From: Gemmatimonadota bacterium
GTDB lineage: Bacteria; Gemmatimonadota; Gemmatimonadetes; Longimicrobiales; Gaopeijiaceae
Assembly (NCBI GenBank): GCA_022563405.1
Contig: JADFNK010000007.1
Span: forward strand, 1 to 61,645
DNA: 61,645 nt
Direction of reading: 5' to 3'
Shown here: in pieces, positions 26,719 to 35,604 of the stretch
Position numbering within the stretch: position 1 is the stretch's first letter
How the letters are laid out: each line of letters opens with the position of its first letter
Notes under the pieces: model-generated
Database searches by the model: none
The model's input: the letters and a program-made list of their open reading frames with translations, nothing else
Told to the model about the DNA's origin: nothing
Translations under genes and position numbers: made by a program

Positions 26719-27965
26719 ATCAAGTACTGTTCGCGGACCCGCATGAAAGCCTCCAGCTCTTGCCGCCATCCGCTCAGGATTTCATCGACCGCTGCTCCCG
26801 CGTCGATGGCCTGCCGCAGAAGATCGGTCCCAGCGAGGCGATCGAAGTGGGCTTGGAGCCATCCCCACTGGGTACCGGACATGCGGTGCGTCTCCACCAG
26901 GAGCGCGACCGCCGCGTGGGTCGGATCGTACTCCGGTGATGTGGCCACCAGGCGGACACCCGACACCTCCACGCCGTCGAATTTTCCATCGGACGGTGCG
27001 TCGGGGACGAACTTGACCGCCTCGAAGCGAACTCCGCTCAGTCCGTAGCCGTTCATGATTTCGGCGAGCGCCTCGCCGTCCAACCAGGGCGCACCGATTT
27101 GCTGGAAAGGGGCCGCGGTGCCTCTAGCAACGGACAAAACCGTGCCTTCGAAGAGACATGTCCCGGGATAGTGTGTGGCGCTCTCGACGTCGGGCATGTT
27201 GGGAGACGGCTGAATCCACGGCAGCCTGGTCTCGGCGAAAGAAACGTCCCGACGCCATCCGTCGACGGGGGTGACATGAAGCTCCCCGCCGATTCCGAAT
27301 TCGCCCTGGTAGTATCGGGCGAGTTCTCCGAGTGTCATCCCGTGGCGCATCGCGATGGGATACCTGCCAACGAATGTGGCGAACGCTGGATCGAGGATGT
27401 TGCCTTGTACGGCACCGCCGATCGGATTCGGGCGGTCGAGTACGACCACGGGAATCCCTTGTTCGGCGGCCGCCTCCATGGCCAGGGTCATGGTGGACAC
27501 GTAGGTCCAGTAGCGGGCGCCGATATCCTGAAAGTCCACCAGGAGGACGTCGATTCCGTCGAGCATCTCCGGCGTCGGACTGCGCACCGCGCCGTACAGG
27601 GAATGGATCGGTACGCCCGTCTCGACGTCGACGTCGTCCGTGATCGTTGCTCCCGGGTCGGCCGTACCTCTGATTCCGTGCTCGGGTGCGAAGAGGGCCA
27701 CCAGTTCCACGGACGGATGTTCGTAGATCCGATCGATCGAAGAACGGCCCGAGCGGTCCACGCCGGTTTGATTGGTGATCAGCCCGACCCTGCGTCCCGC
27801 CACCAGGTGGAGCGAGTCCTCCAGGAGGACTTCAATGCCTGGGCGAATCAGGCCGAACCCGGCGGCGTCATCTTGGTATAACGAAGCGTCGAGTTGCGCG
27901 TCCGGCCGTGAGCAAGCGAGAAGGAGCAATAACCAACAGGATTGTGGTGCCCTCCACAACTTCAT
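26709..27965 (-). CDS. namZ: NamZ-type exo-beta-N-acetylmuramidase lipoprotein (DUF1343)
   Basis: Predicted to release terminal MurNAc from peptidoglycan chains, as shown for B. subtilis NamZ (YbbC). The 418-residue protein has a lipobox LLLAC and DUF1343 landmarks: GLITNQTGVD, FAPEHGIRG, SLYG, LLVDFQDIGARYWTYVSTM, DRPNPIGG, GMTLGELARYY, PSPNMP and YPGTCLFEGT. The start is ATG 27965, with GGGAG upstream; GTG 27986 would add seven residues. It is divergent from two NagZ-like genes, matching the NamZ-NagZ-AmiE partnership of B. subtilis. Outer-membrane or periplasmic location inferred from the lipobox. Confidence 0.9.
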   Translation of the reverse strand: MKLWRAPQSCWLLLLLACSRPDAQLDASLYQDDAAGFGLIRPGIEVLLEDSLHLVAGRRVGLITNQTGVDRSGRSSIDRIYEHPSVELVALFAPEHGIRGTADPGATITDDVDVETGVPIHSLYGAVRSPTPEMLDGIDVLLVDFQDIGARYWTYVSTMTLAMEAAAEQGIPVVVLDRPNPIGGAVQGNILDPAFATFVGRYPIAMRHGMTLGELARYYQGEFGIGGELHVTPVDGWRRDVSFAETRLPWIQPSPNMPDVESATHYPGTCLFEGTVLSVARGTAAPFQQIGAPWLDGEALAEIMNGYGLSGVRFEAVKFVPDAPSDGKFDGVEVSGVRLVATSPEYDPTHAAVALLVETHRMSGTQWGWLQAHFDRLAGTDLLRQAIDAGAAVDEILSGWRQELEAFMRVREQYLIYP

Positions 27966-28031
27966 AACTTGCTCTCCCGACGACACTTGGGCCGTTCTCC
28001 CCGTTGATGCAGAGGTCTTTGAGTTAACTTA

Positions 28032-29969
28032 ATGACAATCCGGAGCATTCCCCGACTCTCCCTGAGTAACCCTACGGGAAGCTTCTGGATCCTAGCTCTG
28101 CTGTTTTCCGCCTGCTCCGGGCAAGCTCCCGTGATCGTGCCGGCCCCTCCGCAGGAGGCTCAGGTGGAGTCTGCGGTGGACAGCGATCAAGCGGAAGGCG
28201 ACCTGCCGGCGACCGCCACCGCTTCGGACCCGGCGCCTCCCGTGCCTTCCCAGTCCGCTGCGGCATCAACCAGGCCTCCCGCGCTCTCCTGGGCGGAAAC
28301 AACGCTCGCCTCGATGACACTCCGTGAGAAGGTCGGCCAGCTGATGATGCCCTTCGTGCTGGGCAACTTCGCACCCGAAGGCAGTGAGACGCACGACCGC
28401 ATCGTCAACGTCATCGAGCAGGAGCACGTGGGCGGGGTGATCATGTCGGTCGGATCACCGAGCGAGGTCGCGGTCAAGCTCAACGACCTCCAGCAGCACT
28501 CCAAGTATCCACTGTTGGTGGCCGCAGACCTGGAGACGGGGGCGGGAATGCGCTTCAGAGGGGCCGTTCACATCCCGACGAACATCGTGCTCGGGGGGGC
28601 GACCACGTTCCCGTCGCTGATGGCGTTCGGCGCTGCGGGTGATCTCAGGTATGCCTACGAACTGGGGAGAATCACGGCGCTGGAAGCCCGGACCATGGGC
28701 GTGCACATCCCGTTCGCTCCGGTTCTGGACGTCAACAACAACCCCGACAACCCGATCATCAACATCCGCTCGTTCGGTGAAGATCCGAGTGCGGTCGCCG
28801 ACCTCGGTGTGGCGTTCGTTCGGGGCCTTCAGGAGAATGGCGGCGTGGCGACCGGCAAACATTTCCCGGGACACGGAGATACGGAGACCGACTCTCACTT
28901 GGCTTTGCCCATAATCCGGCTCGACCGTGAGCGTCTCGATGCCGTCGAGTTGGTGCCCTTCCGCGCGGCCATCGACGCCGGCATACAGGGAATCATGACG
29001 GCACATATCGCCCTACCAGAGATCAGCGGAGAGACCATACCCGCGACTCTGTCCAAGCCTGTGCTCACGGGCCTACTCCGCAACGACCTGGGATTCGACG
29101 GGATCATCTTTACCGATGCGATGGACATGGACGCGGTGGACCGGCTCTTTCCCCGGGGTGAGGCCGCGGTCCGCGCCGTGATGGCGGGAGCGGATGTCAT
29201 TCTCATGCCGAGAGATGTGAAGCGGGCTATCGATGCGATCGTGAGAGCCGTCGGGGAAGGGCGGCTGACGGAGGCCCGTATCGATGAATCGGTCGGCAGG
29301 CTGTTACGCCTCAAGGAGAACTTGGGCCTCGCCGAAGAGCGTTCAGTGCCGCTCGAGATGATTCCACGCGTCGTCGGCGTGCCCGAGCACATGGAAATGG
29401 CGCGCGAGGTTGCTGAACGCTCGATCACGCTGATCCAGAACGAGCGCGACCTGCTGCCTCTCCTGGGCACTCGCAGGGCCCGCGTCTTGTCCGTGAGCTT
29501 CCGCAATCCCGACGACGTGCTGTCGGGGCGGTATTTCGACGGGCGGCTGCGTGAGACCTATCCGCGGCTCGTGGCCAGATCGGTGGATGAGGCTACCAAT
29601 TCGGAGGCGTATGAGGATCTCCTCACTCGGGCGGCGCGGTCGAACCTGGTGGTCGTGTCGATCTATTCGAACTACGCCGGCCGGGTCGATCTTCCCGACG
29701 CCACCGTGGAGTTCGTGAATGAGTTGGCCAGAAGGAGGCTCACACACGTCGTGATTTCGTTCGGGAATCCGTACTTGATTTCGCTGTTTCCCGATGCTCA
29801 GGTATATCTGTTGGCGTGGAGTGCGGCTCAGGTCAGCCAGCAGGCGGCGGCGGATGCCCTGTTTGGGGGGATCGCGATCAGCGGCCGGAGCCCCATTGGA
29901 ATGGACCCGTTCTTCGCGATGGGTGATGGAATACAAGTACCCCTCAGGGTAGGTGTCGGTGAGCGATAG
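28032..29969 (+). CDS. NagZ-type beta-N-acetylhexosaminidase lipoprotein (GH3)
   Basis: Glycoside hydrolase family 3 enzyme of 645 residues, predicted to remove terminal GlcNAc from muropeptides. The lipobox LFSAC is followed by a Pro/Ala-rich linker. The catalytic domain carries the NagZ signature KHFPGHG-DTETDSH (276-289) with its Asp-His acid/base pair, and the nucleophile region IIFTDAMDMDAV (Asp362). A C-terminal second domain (about 430-640) is present, as in B. subtilis NagZ and unlike the single-domain E. coli enzyme. The last 17 bases overlap the next gene. Confidence 0.9.
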   Translation: MTIRSIPRLSLSNPTGSFWILALLFSACSGQAPVIVPAPPQEAQVESAVDSDQAEGDLPATATASDPAPPVPSQSAAASTRPPALSWAETTLASMTLREKVGQLMMPFVLGNFAPEGSETHDRIVNVIEQEHVGGVIMSVGSPSEVAVKLNDLQQHSKYPLLVAADLETGAGMRFRGAVHIPTNIVLGGATTFPSLMAFGAAGDLRYAYELGRITALEARTMGVHIPFAPVLDVNNNPDNPIINIRSFGEDPSAVADLGVAFVRGLQENGGVATGKHFPGHGDTETDSHLALPIIRLDRERLDAVELVPFRAAIDAGIQGIMTAHIALPEISGETIPATLSKPVLTGLLRNDLGFDGIIFTDAMDMDAVDRLFPRGEAAVRAVMAGADVILMPRDVKRAIDAIVRAVGEGRLTEARIDESVGRLLRLKENLGLAEERSVPLEMIPRVVGVPEHMEMAREVAERSITLIQNERDLLPLLGTRRARVLSVSFRNPDDVLSGRYFDGRLRETYPRLVARSVDEATNSEAYEDLLTRAARSNLVVVSIYSNYAGRVDLPDATVEFVNELARRRLTHVVISFGNPYLISLFPDAQVYLLAWSAAQVSQQAAADALFGGIAISGRSPIGMDPFFAMGDGIQVPLRVGVGER

Positions 29970-32900
29970 GAGGTTCGCTTTCGCGGCGGTCCTGATGGTG
30001 CTGTGGTCGAGTGGGTGTGGTGGGGTGGGGACGTCGATCGCTGGCTCGCCCGAAATCGGTGTGGCACCCTATGGGCTTGCCGGTCCGGTGACTCCCGGCA
30101 GAGCCTCCTTGGGACCGGACGCTTTGCGGTGGGTCGAAGAGACTTTGTCTTCGCTCACCCTCCGGCAACAGGTGGCCCAACTCGTAATCCAGTGGATGCC
30201 CGGATCGTACGCGTCGACCAGTAGCGCCGAGTTCCAGGAATGGGCGGGGTGGGTCGAGGACGACGAGATCGGCGGCCTCTATCTCTCGATCGGCCTCCCG
30301 CATTCGTACGCGGCCAAACTCAACGAACTGCAAGCCCGGTCCAGGGTTCCCCTGCTGGTGACGTCCGATTTCGAAAACGGCGGGCCCGGCATGCGGATCA
30401 ATCATTCCTATGCTTTGCCGTCGCTCCTGCCGCAGGGTGGCGGGACGAGCTTTCCGCCCACGATGGCGTTCGGGGCCATCGGAGATGAACGCTTTGCCCG
30501 AAAGTATGGCCGGATCACGGCGTTGGAAGCGAAGGCGGTAGGGCTGCATCTCAATTTCGCGCCGGTCTTGGACGTGAACTCGAATCCGGAAAACCCGGTG
30601 ATCAACACCCGTTCCTTCGGAGAGGACCCCGAGACGGTGGCGCGTCTCGGAGTCGCCTTCATCGAAGGTTCTCACGAGGGTGGAGTCCTGGCGACCGCCA
30701 AGCACTTCCCCGGGCACGGTGACACCCAAACAGATTCACATGTCGATCTCCCGGTGGTACCGGCCGATATGAAGCGGCTCAACTCGCTGGAGCTCGTGCC
30801 CTTCCGGAGGGCCGTCGACGAGGGTGTGGATGCCGTCATGACGGCCCACGTTGTGGTGTCGGGAGTGCAAGGGTTGGAGGGCGCGCCGGCCACTCTGGAT
30901 GCGCGATTCATGACCGACCTACTGCGGGGCGACATGGGTTTCGAGGGGCTCCTCTTCACGGATGCGCTCGTCATGGGGGCTCTCTCGGAGCGGTACGGCA
31001 GCGCAGAGGTGTCGGTGATGGCTCTCGAGGCGGGCAGTGATGTCCTCCTGATGCCGGCCGATGTGAGGGAGGCCATCGATGCCGTGATGACCGCGTTGGA
31101 CGAAGGGCGGCTCGAACCGGCACGGATTCGTGCGTCGGCACGTCGGGTCCTGGAGACCAAGGCTCGAGCCGGGCTGCACCTCGGCCGGATGGTCGACTTG
31201 GACGCGGTGGACGAGGTGGTGGGGGCGGCGGGCCATTTGGCCTTTGCGGACACGGTCGCCACCCGATCCATCACGCTTCTCCGGGATCGGGATGCGGTAG
31301 TACCCGTCGACGTACGCCGGACCACGAGTGTCCTGAGTCTGACATACGCCCGCACGGACGATCTGATCGCCGGCAGCGCGTTCGATCCCGCCCTCGCGAG
31401 CATAGTGGAGGTCACGCGGCGGGTGAGGGTCGGCCCCGAAACGTCGCCGGAGGTCTACGATTCGCTCAGGGTTGCGGCGGCGGAAGCCGATCTCGTGATC
31501 GTGAGTGTGTACGTGCCCCCGAGGTCGGGGACGGGGGATGTATCGGTGTCCGAGGACATGGCGGACTTCATCGCGGCGGTGGGCCCGGAGCGCCCGATGA
31601 TGGTGATCTCGTTCGGCAACCCGTATCTGCTGGCGGCGCTGCCGGACTCACCCGGGTATCTGATCGCCTGGGGTGCACACGAGGTGTCGCAGCGGGCCGC
31701 GGTCAAGGCGCTCTTCGGCCAGGCGGCCATCAGTGGCCGCCTCCCCGTGTCCATCCCGCCCTACCACGAAATCGGTGATGGACTCACGCGTTCGGCGCTT
31801 TCCGATCGGGTCGGTGTGGACCGGTCCTCCGCGGAGGTCGACCCGGAGGTCGTAGGGATGGATGCCGACCGCCTCGCGGCGATCGACGTCCTGGTAGCCG
31901 AGGCGCTGGCGGACTCGGTGGCACCTGGGGCGGTCCTGGCCATCGGGCGCCACGGGCAATTCGTGCGCCTCCGTGGCTACGGAAAGCTGGATTGGGCCGA
32001 ATCTGCCGGCAATGCCAACGCCCGTTCGATCTACGATCTCGCATCGCTCACCAAGGTGGTGGGCACCACGACGGCGGCCATGATTCTGGTGGATGAAGGT
32101 CGTCTGGATTTGGATGCGGCGGTGGTCGATTATCTTCCGTGGTGGGGAGCGGGGGATCCGGCCAAGGCGGACGTCACGGTCCGCCATCTCTTGCTCCACC
32201 GGGCCGGCCTACCCCCTTTCCGGCCGTTTTATCTCGAGATGGAAGGCCGAGACGCCTATCTGAGCGCTATCGGCCAGCTGGAGCTGGATTACCAGCCTGG
32301 TACCCGAACCGTCTATTCGGACATCGGCTCCATGACCCTGGCTTTTGTCATAGAGGAGGTGAGCGGGCAAGGGATCGACGAGTTTCTGCAAGAGGAAGTT
32401 TGGGACCGCCTCGGGATGCGCGATACGGGATTTCAGCCCGCCGAATCACTCAGGGACCGGATCGCTCCGACGGAGATCGACGAGACTTTCCGGAACATAC
32501 ACGTACACGGGGTCGTGCATGACGAGAACGCTTACGCGATCGGCGGGGTCGCCGGGCACGCGGGCCTTTTTTCCACGGCCATGGACCTGGCGGTGCTGGC
32601 GCAGACGCTGCTCGACGCAGGGCGTATGACCCGATGCGAGCGGGCAGGGGCCGATGGTGGCCGCCAGAGCATCTGCGCCGCCGGTGCTGCCGGTCCCCTG
32701 CGACTGGTGTCCGAAGAGACCGTAAGAGCCTTCACCAGGCGGTTCGACGGGCAAGCCTCACGCGCGTTGGGTTGGGACACCCCGGACGAGCGATCGTCGG
32801 CCGGCGACTACTTTACGGCTAGTGCGTTTGGGCACACGGGTTTCACCGGAACCTCCATCTGGATCGATCCCGAGCTCGACATGTTCGTCGTGCTGTTGAC

Positions 32901-33015
32901 CAACCGGGTGAATCCCTCGAGGGACAACACCAAGCACATACCCTTCCGTCGTGCGGTCCACGATGGTGCGGCGCTGGCGATCACCGACATGGAGGTTTCG
33001 CTCCGTGCGCGTTGA
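29953..33015 (+). CDS. NagZ-AmiE-like fusion: GH3 hexosaminidase plus serine hydrolase
   Basis: 1,020-residue lipoprotein (lipobox WSSGC) with two enzymes. Residues about 40-600 are a complete GH3 unit: KHFPGHG-DTQTDSH (250-263), nucleophile Asp337 in LLFTDAL. Residues about 640-1010 are a beta-lactamase-fold serine hydrolase: SLTK (Ser698/Lys701), YSD (788-790) in place of YxN, and HTGFTG (961-966) in place of KTG. In B. subtilis, NagZ and the separate AmiE (a beta-lactamase-fold MurNAc-L-Ala amidase) act after NamZ, so the fusion likely strips GlcNAc and then the peptide. Both active sites look intact. An esterase or D-aminopeptidase role for the second domain is possible. The GH3 half is a diverged duplicate of the preceding gene. 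Confidence 0.9.
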   Translation: MSVSDRRFAFAAVLMVLWSSGCGGVGTSIAGSPEIGVAPYGLAGPVTPGRASLGPDALRWVEETLSSLTLRQQVAQLVIQWMPGSYASTSSAEFQEWAGWVEDDEIGGLYLSIGLPHSYAAKLNELQARSRVPLLVTSDFENGGPGMRINHSYALPSLLPQGGGTSFPPTMAFGAIGDERFARKYGRITALEAKAVGLHLNFAPVLDVNSNPENPVINTRSFGEDPETVARLGVAFIEGSHEGGVLATAKHFPGHGDTQTDSHVDLPVVPADMKRLNSLELVPFRRAVDEGVDAVMTAHVVVSGVQGLEGAPATLDARFMTDLLRGDMGFEGLLFTDALVMGALSERYGSAEVSVMALEAGSDVLLMPADVREAIDAVMTALDEGRLEPARIRASARRVLETKARAGLHLGRMVDLDAVDEVVGAAGHLAFADTVATRSITLLRDRDAVVPVDVRRTTSVLSLTYARTDDLIAGSAFDPALASIVEVTRRVRVGPETSPEVYDSLRVAAAEADLVIVSVYVPPRSGTGDVSVSEDMADFIAAVGPERPMMVISFGNPYLLAALPDSPGYLIAWGAHEVSQRAAVKALFGQAAISGRLPVSIPPYHEIGDGLTRSALSDRVGVDRSSAEVDPEVVGMDADRLAAIDVLVAEALADSVAPGAVLAIGRHGQFVRLRGYGKLDWAESAGNANARSIYDLASLTKVVGTTTAAMILVDEGRLDLDAAVVDYLPWWGAGDPAKADVTVRHLLLHRAGLPPFRPFYLEMEGRDAYLSAIGQLELDYQPGTRTVYSDIGSMTLAFVIEEVSGQGIDEFLQEEVWDRLGMRDTGFQPAESLRDRIAPTEIDETFRNIHVHGVVHDENAYAIGGVAGHAGLFSTAMDLAVLAQTLLDAGRMTRCERAGADGGRQSICAAGAAGPLRLVSEETVRAFTRRFDGQASRALGWDTPDERSSAGDYFTASAFGHTGFTGTSIWIDPELDMFVVLLTNRVNPSRDNTKHIPFRRAVHDGAALAITDMEVSLRAR

Positions 33016-33117
33016 GCCCACTGGACGACCCACCGGGCCTTTCGGCCCCAAGGGGCGTCTCCACTCCTCGGGCTTTCGGGGGCACGCCTGAACGCCTTCA
33101 CTGCGCTCGACTTCGGC
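33016..33117 (+). other. Gap with a small hairpin between fusion enzyme and symporter
   Basis: GGGCC-TTTC-GGCCC at 33035-33048 forms a short stem-loop with no T-tract. The symporter frame is open right back to the fusion gene stop at 33013 but has no ATG, GTG or TTG before 33118; CTG at 33088 is the only near-cognate codon that keeps the whole first membrane helix. Confidence 0.5.
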
Positions 33118-34530
33118 GTGCTCGTGGTATACCTCGCGGGGGTCACGGCGTGGGGAGCATGGCTGGGACGTGGGCAGACCGGTGCCCAGGATTACTTCCT
33201 CGGAAACCGGGAGCTGCCGTGGGTGGCGGTGATGCTCTCCGTGGTCGCCACCGAGACGAGCACCCTCACCTTCTTGAGCATTCCCGGTGTGTCGTACTTG
33301 GGTACGCTCGGGTTCTTGCAACTGACGTTCGGGTACTTGGCTGGCCGCGTGGTCGTGTCGGCGTTCCTGCTACCGGCCTATTACCGCGGCGAGTTGAGCA
33401 CGGCCTACGCACTTCTCGGAGAGCGCTTCGGACAAGGAGCCCGGCGGTTCGCCTCGGCGGTTTTCATGGTCACGCGGTTGCTGGCCGACTCGGTGCGGCT
33501 TTTCGCCACCGCCATCCCGCTGGCCTTGATCACGGGATGGGACTATCCGGTGTCGATCATCGTGATCGGGGCGATAACGGTCGTGTATACCTATTTCGGG
33601 GGAATCAAGGCGGTGGTCTGGGTCGATGCCCTCCAGATGGGTCTCTACCTCCTGGGCGCCCTCGTAGCGATCGTTGCCCTTCAAGTGCTTACGCCGGAGG
33701 GGTGGGCTGGCATTCTGAGTAGTGCGGGTGAGGCAGGGAAATTGGCGGTCCTGGATCTCTCGTTCGACTTCTCCGTGCCGTATACACTTTGGGCGGGGGT
33801 GCTCGGGGGTGGCGTCTTCACGATGGCATCACACGGGACCGATCAGCTCCTCGTGCAACGGCTGCTCACCTGTCGGGATCTCGCGGCCAGCAAGAAGGCG
33901 CTGGTGGGAAGCGGCATCCTGGTGATGGGTCAGTTTCTGATTTTCCTGCTGGTGGGCCTCGGCCTGTGGGTGTACTACGAAGGCAGGACCTTCGGCACCA
34001 CCGACGAGATTTTTGCCCTGTTTATCGTGGAGGCGCTTCCTCCCGGGATCAGGGGGCTTCTTATCGCGGGGGTTTTCGCCGCCGCGATGTCGTCTCTCTC
34101 CTCGTCGATCAACTCACTGGCATCGGCCTCTGCTTACGATTTTTGGGCTCCTTGGGCCGGCGCCGAGGACGATGAAGCCCGTACGCTCCGGGCGGGGAAG
34201 GTCTTCACACTCGTCTGGGCCACGCTTCTTGTGGGCGGGGGCGTGTTGTTCATCCCGCTCAGTGACGGGAACACGGCGGTGGAGGTGGCGCTGGCCATCG
34301 CCTCCGTGGCCTACGGAGGTCTACTGGGGATGTTCGTTCTTGCGATTCGCTCACGGAGGGCCGACCAGAGGAGTGCCATCGTAGGGATGATCGCGGGCAT
34401 CGGCGTGGTTGCGGCTATCTGGGTGTTTGCCCGTGCGGATGTCGCCTGGCCCTGGTTCGTACCGATCGGCACGACGGTCACCGTGGCTGTGGGCTGGGTG
34501 CTGGGGCGGGGTAACCGGACCGAGGCGTGA
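33118..34530 (+). CDS. Sodium:solute symporter family transporter
   Basis: Predicted Na+-coupled uptake permease of the SSS family, about 12-13 transmembrane helices in 470 residues. Family landmarks: DYFLGNRELPW, a VVATETSTLTFLSIPG sodium-site region, YTYFGGIKAVVWVDALQ and GTDQLLVQRLLTCRD. Adjacent enzymes suggest the substrate is an amino sugar (MurNAc, GlcNAc or anhydro form). The start is uncertain: GTG 33118 falls inside the first helix, while CTG 33088 would add ten residues (LNAFTALDFG) matching the usual N-terminus. The 3' end overlaps the kinase gene by GTGA. Confidence 0.9.
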   Translation: MLVVYLAGVTAWGAWLGRGQTGAQDYFLGNRELPWVAVMLSVVATETSTLTFLSIPGVSYLGTLGFLQLTFGYLAGRVVVSAFLLPAYYRGELSTAYALLGERFGQGARRFASAVFMVTRLLADSVRLFATAIPLALITGWDYPVSIIVIGAITVVYTYFGGIKAVVWVDALQMGLYLLGALVAIVALQVLTPEGWAGILSSAGEAGKLAVLDLSFDFSVPYTLWAGVLGGGVFTMASHGTDQLLVQRLLTCRDLAASKKALVGSGILVMGQFLIFLLVGLGLWVYYEGRTFGTTDEIFALFIVEALPPGIRGLLIAGVFAAAMSSLSSSINSLASASAYDFWAPWAGAEDDEARTLRAGKVFTLVWATLLVGGGVLFIPLSDGNTAVEVALAIASVAYGGLLGMFVLAIRSRRADQRSAIVGMIAGIGVVAAIWVFARADVAWPWFVPIGTTVTVAVGWVLGRGNRTEA

Positions 34531-35456
34531 GCTTCTTCCTGGGTGTCGACGGGGGAGGCACGCGCACCCGGGTGATGCTCGTCGACGGAAGCGGCCGTGA
34601 ATGCGCACGTGCCGAAGGCCCACCCACTCTGGTCGATCCAGCGAACCCTGGCGCGACCATCGCTGTGATCGTGGGCCTCTGCCGCGAGGTGGCGTCGAAG
34701 GGAGGAGCCGGCCTGCCGGTGGCAGGGCTTTGGGCGGGGATCGCCGGGGCCGGTACCGAGCCCACCAGGAGTGTTGTGGAAACGGCGCTTCAGGAGGCGG
34801 AGTTGTCCTCGCGTACTTCGGTCGGCGCCGACGCCGAAGCGACCTTTTACGACGCGTTCCCGTCCGGTCCGGGGATCTTACTGCTCTCCGGCACAGGATC
34901 CATTGCGCTGGCCAGGGGAGCCGATGACTCCCGCCTTCGAGTCGGGGGTTGGGGCCTGCACCTAGGGGATGAGGGAAGCGGCTATCTCATCGGGATGGGG
35001 GCCCTTCACGCGCTGGTTCGCGGCGAGGACGGCCGTGGCCTTTCCACCGATCTTCGGGATCCGGTCCTGAAGGTGTTGGGATTACCAGGGCCCGCGGACC
35101 TGATCAAATGGATTGCCTCGGCGCGGAAGGCCGACGTGGCTTCCCTGGTCCCACTGATTTTCGAAGTGGCAGAGGCCGGCGACCAAGCCGCCACGACCGT
35201 CATCGAGACGGCCGTCGACGAGCTCGTCGGGCATGTCCGGACGCTCATACGGCGCCTCGAGCCCTGGCCGGCCACTCCCGAGGTCGCTCTCGCCGGGGGA
35301 CTGCTCAAAGAGGACCGCCCGCTTCGGGCCCGAGTGATCCGGGCGCTCGAAGAACTGCCTTGCCGGACGCGAGATCGGGCGCCGGATGGAGCGACCGGAG
35401 CTTGCTCGCTGGCGATGGGCTTGGGGGACCAGACCGACGGCACGCAGGTCCGCTAA
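34527..35456 (+). CDS. BadF/BadG-family amino-sugar kinase (GlcNAc/MurNAc kinase-like)
   Basis: ASKHA-fold kinase of 309 residues. The phosphate-binding FLGVDGGGTRTR is at the N-terminus, DAEATFYDAF and LLLSGTGSIA follow, then GWGLHLGDEGSGYLIG and the adenosine motif ALAGGLL. This is the BadF/BadG/BcrA/BcrD group, which includes N-acetylglucosamine kinase and the MurNAc/GlcNAc kinase MurK. Translational overlap with the symporter and the NamZ/NagZ context point to phosphorylation of salvaged amino sugars. Downstream MurQ-type etherase and NagA are not in the window. Confidence 0.88.
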   Translation: MSFFLGVDGGGTRTRVMLVDGSGRECARAEGPPTLVDPANPGATIAVIVGLCREVASKGGAGLPVAGLWAGIAGAGTEPTRSVVETALQEAELSSRTSVGADAEATFYDAFPSGPGILLLSGTGSIALARGADDSRLRVGGWGLHLGDEGSGYLIGMGALHALVRGEDGRGLSTDLRDPVLKVLGLPGPADLIKWIASARKADVASLVPLIFEVAEAGDQAATTVIETAVDELVGHVRTLIRRLEPWPATPEVALAGGLLKEDRPLRARVIRALEELPCRTRDRAPDGATGACSLAMGLGDQTDGTQVR

Positions 35457-35540
35457 GGCCGTACGAGAGCTCCAAGTGGGACCGGCGCAGGAGGCCAGCG
35501 GCGGGTCCGGCCAGCGAGGTACGCCAAGTGGTGGAGTCGG

Positions 35541-35569
35541 TTGACAGGTCGATTGTACGGTGGTAATGT
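35541..35569 (+). promoter_or_regulatory. Sigma-70 promoter of the RHH-nucleotidyltransferase pair
   Basis: TTGACA (35541-35546), 17-base spacer, TAATGT (35564-35569): a near-consensus housekeeping promoter, rare in this window. It fires just upstream of the operator-like repeat. Confidence 0.8.
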
Positions 35570-35570
35570 G

Positions 35571-35597
35571 CTCATACTTAGTATTACTTAGTATGAG
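35571..35597. promoter_or_regulatory. Operator-like repeat at the transcription start
   Basis: CTCATACT at the left and AGTATGAG at the right form 8-bp inverted arms around a direct repeat of ACTTAGTATT (10-bp period). The site covers the expected +1 of the promoter at 35541. The layout fits autorepression by the ribbon-helix-helix protein encoded next. Confidence 0.65.
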
Positions 35598-35604
35598 GAT
35601 TGCC

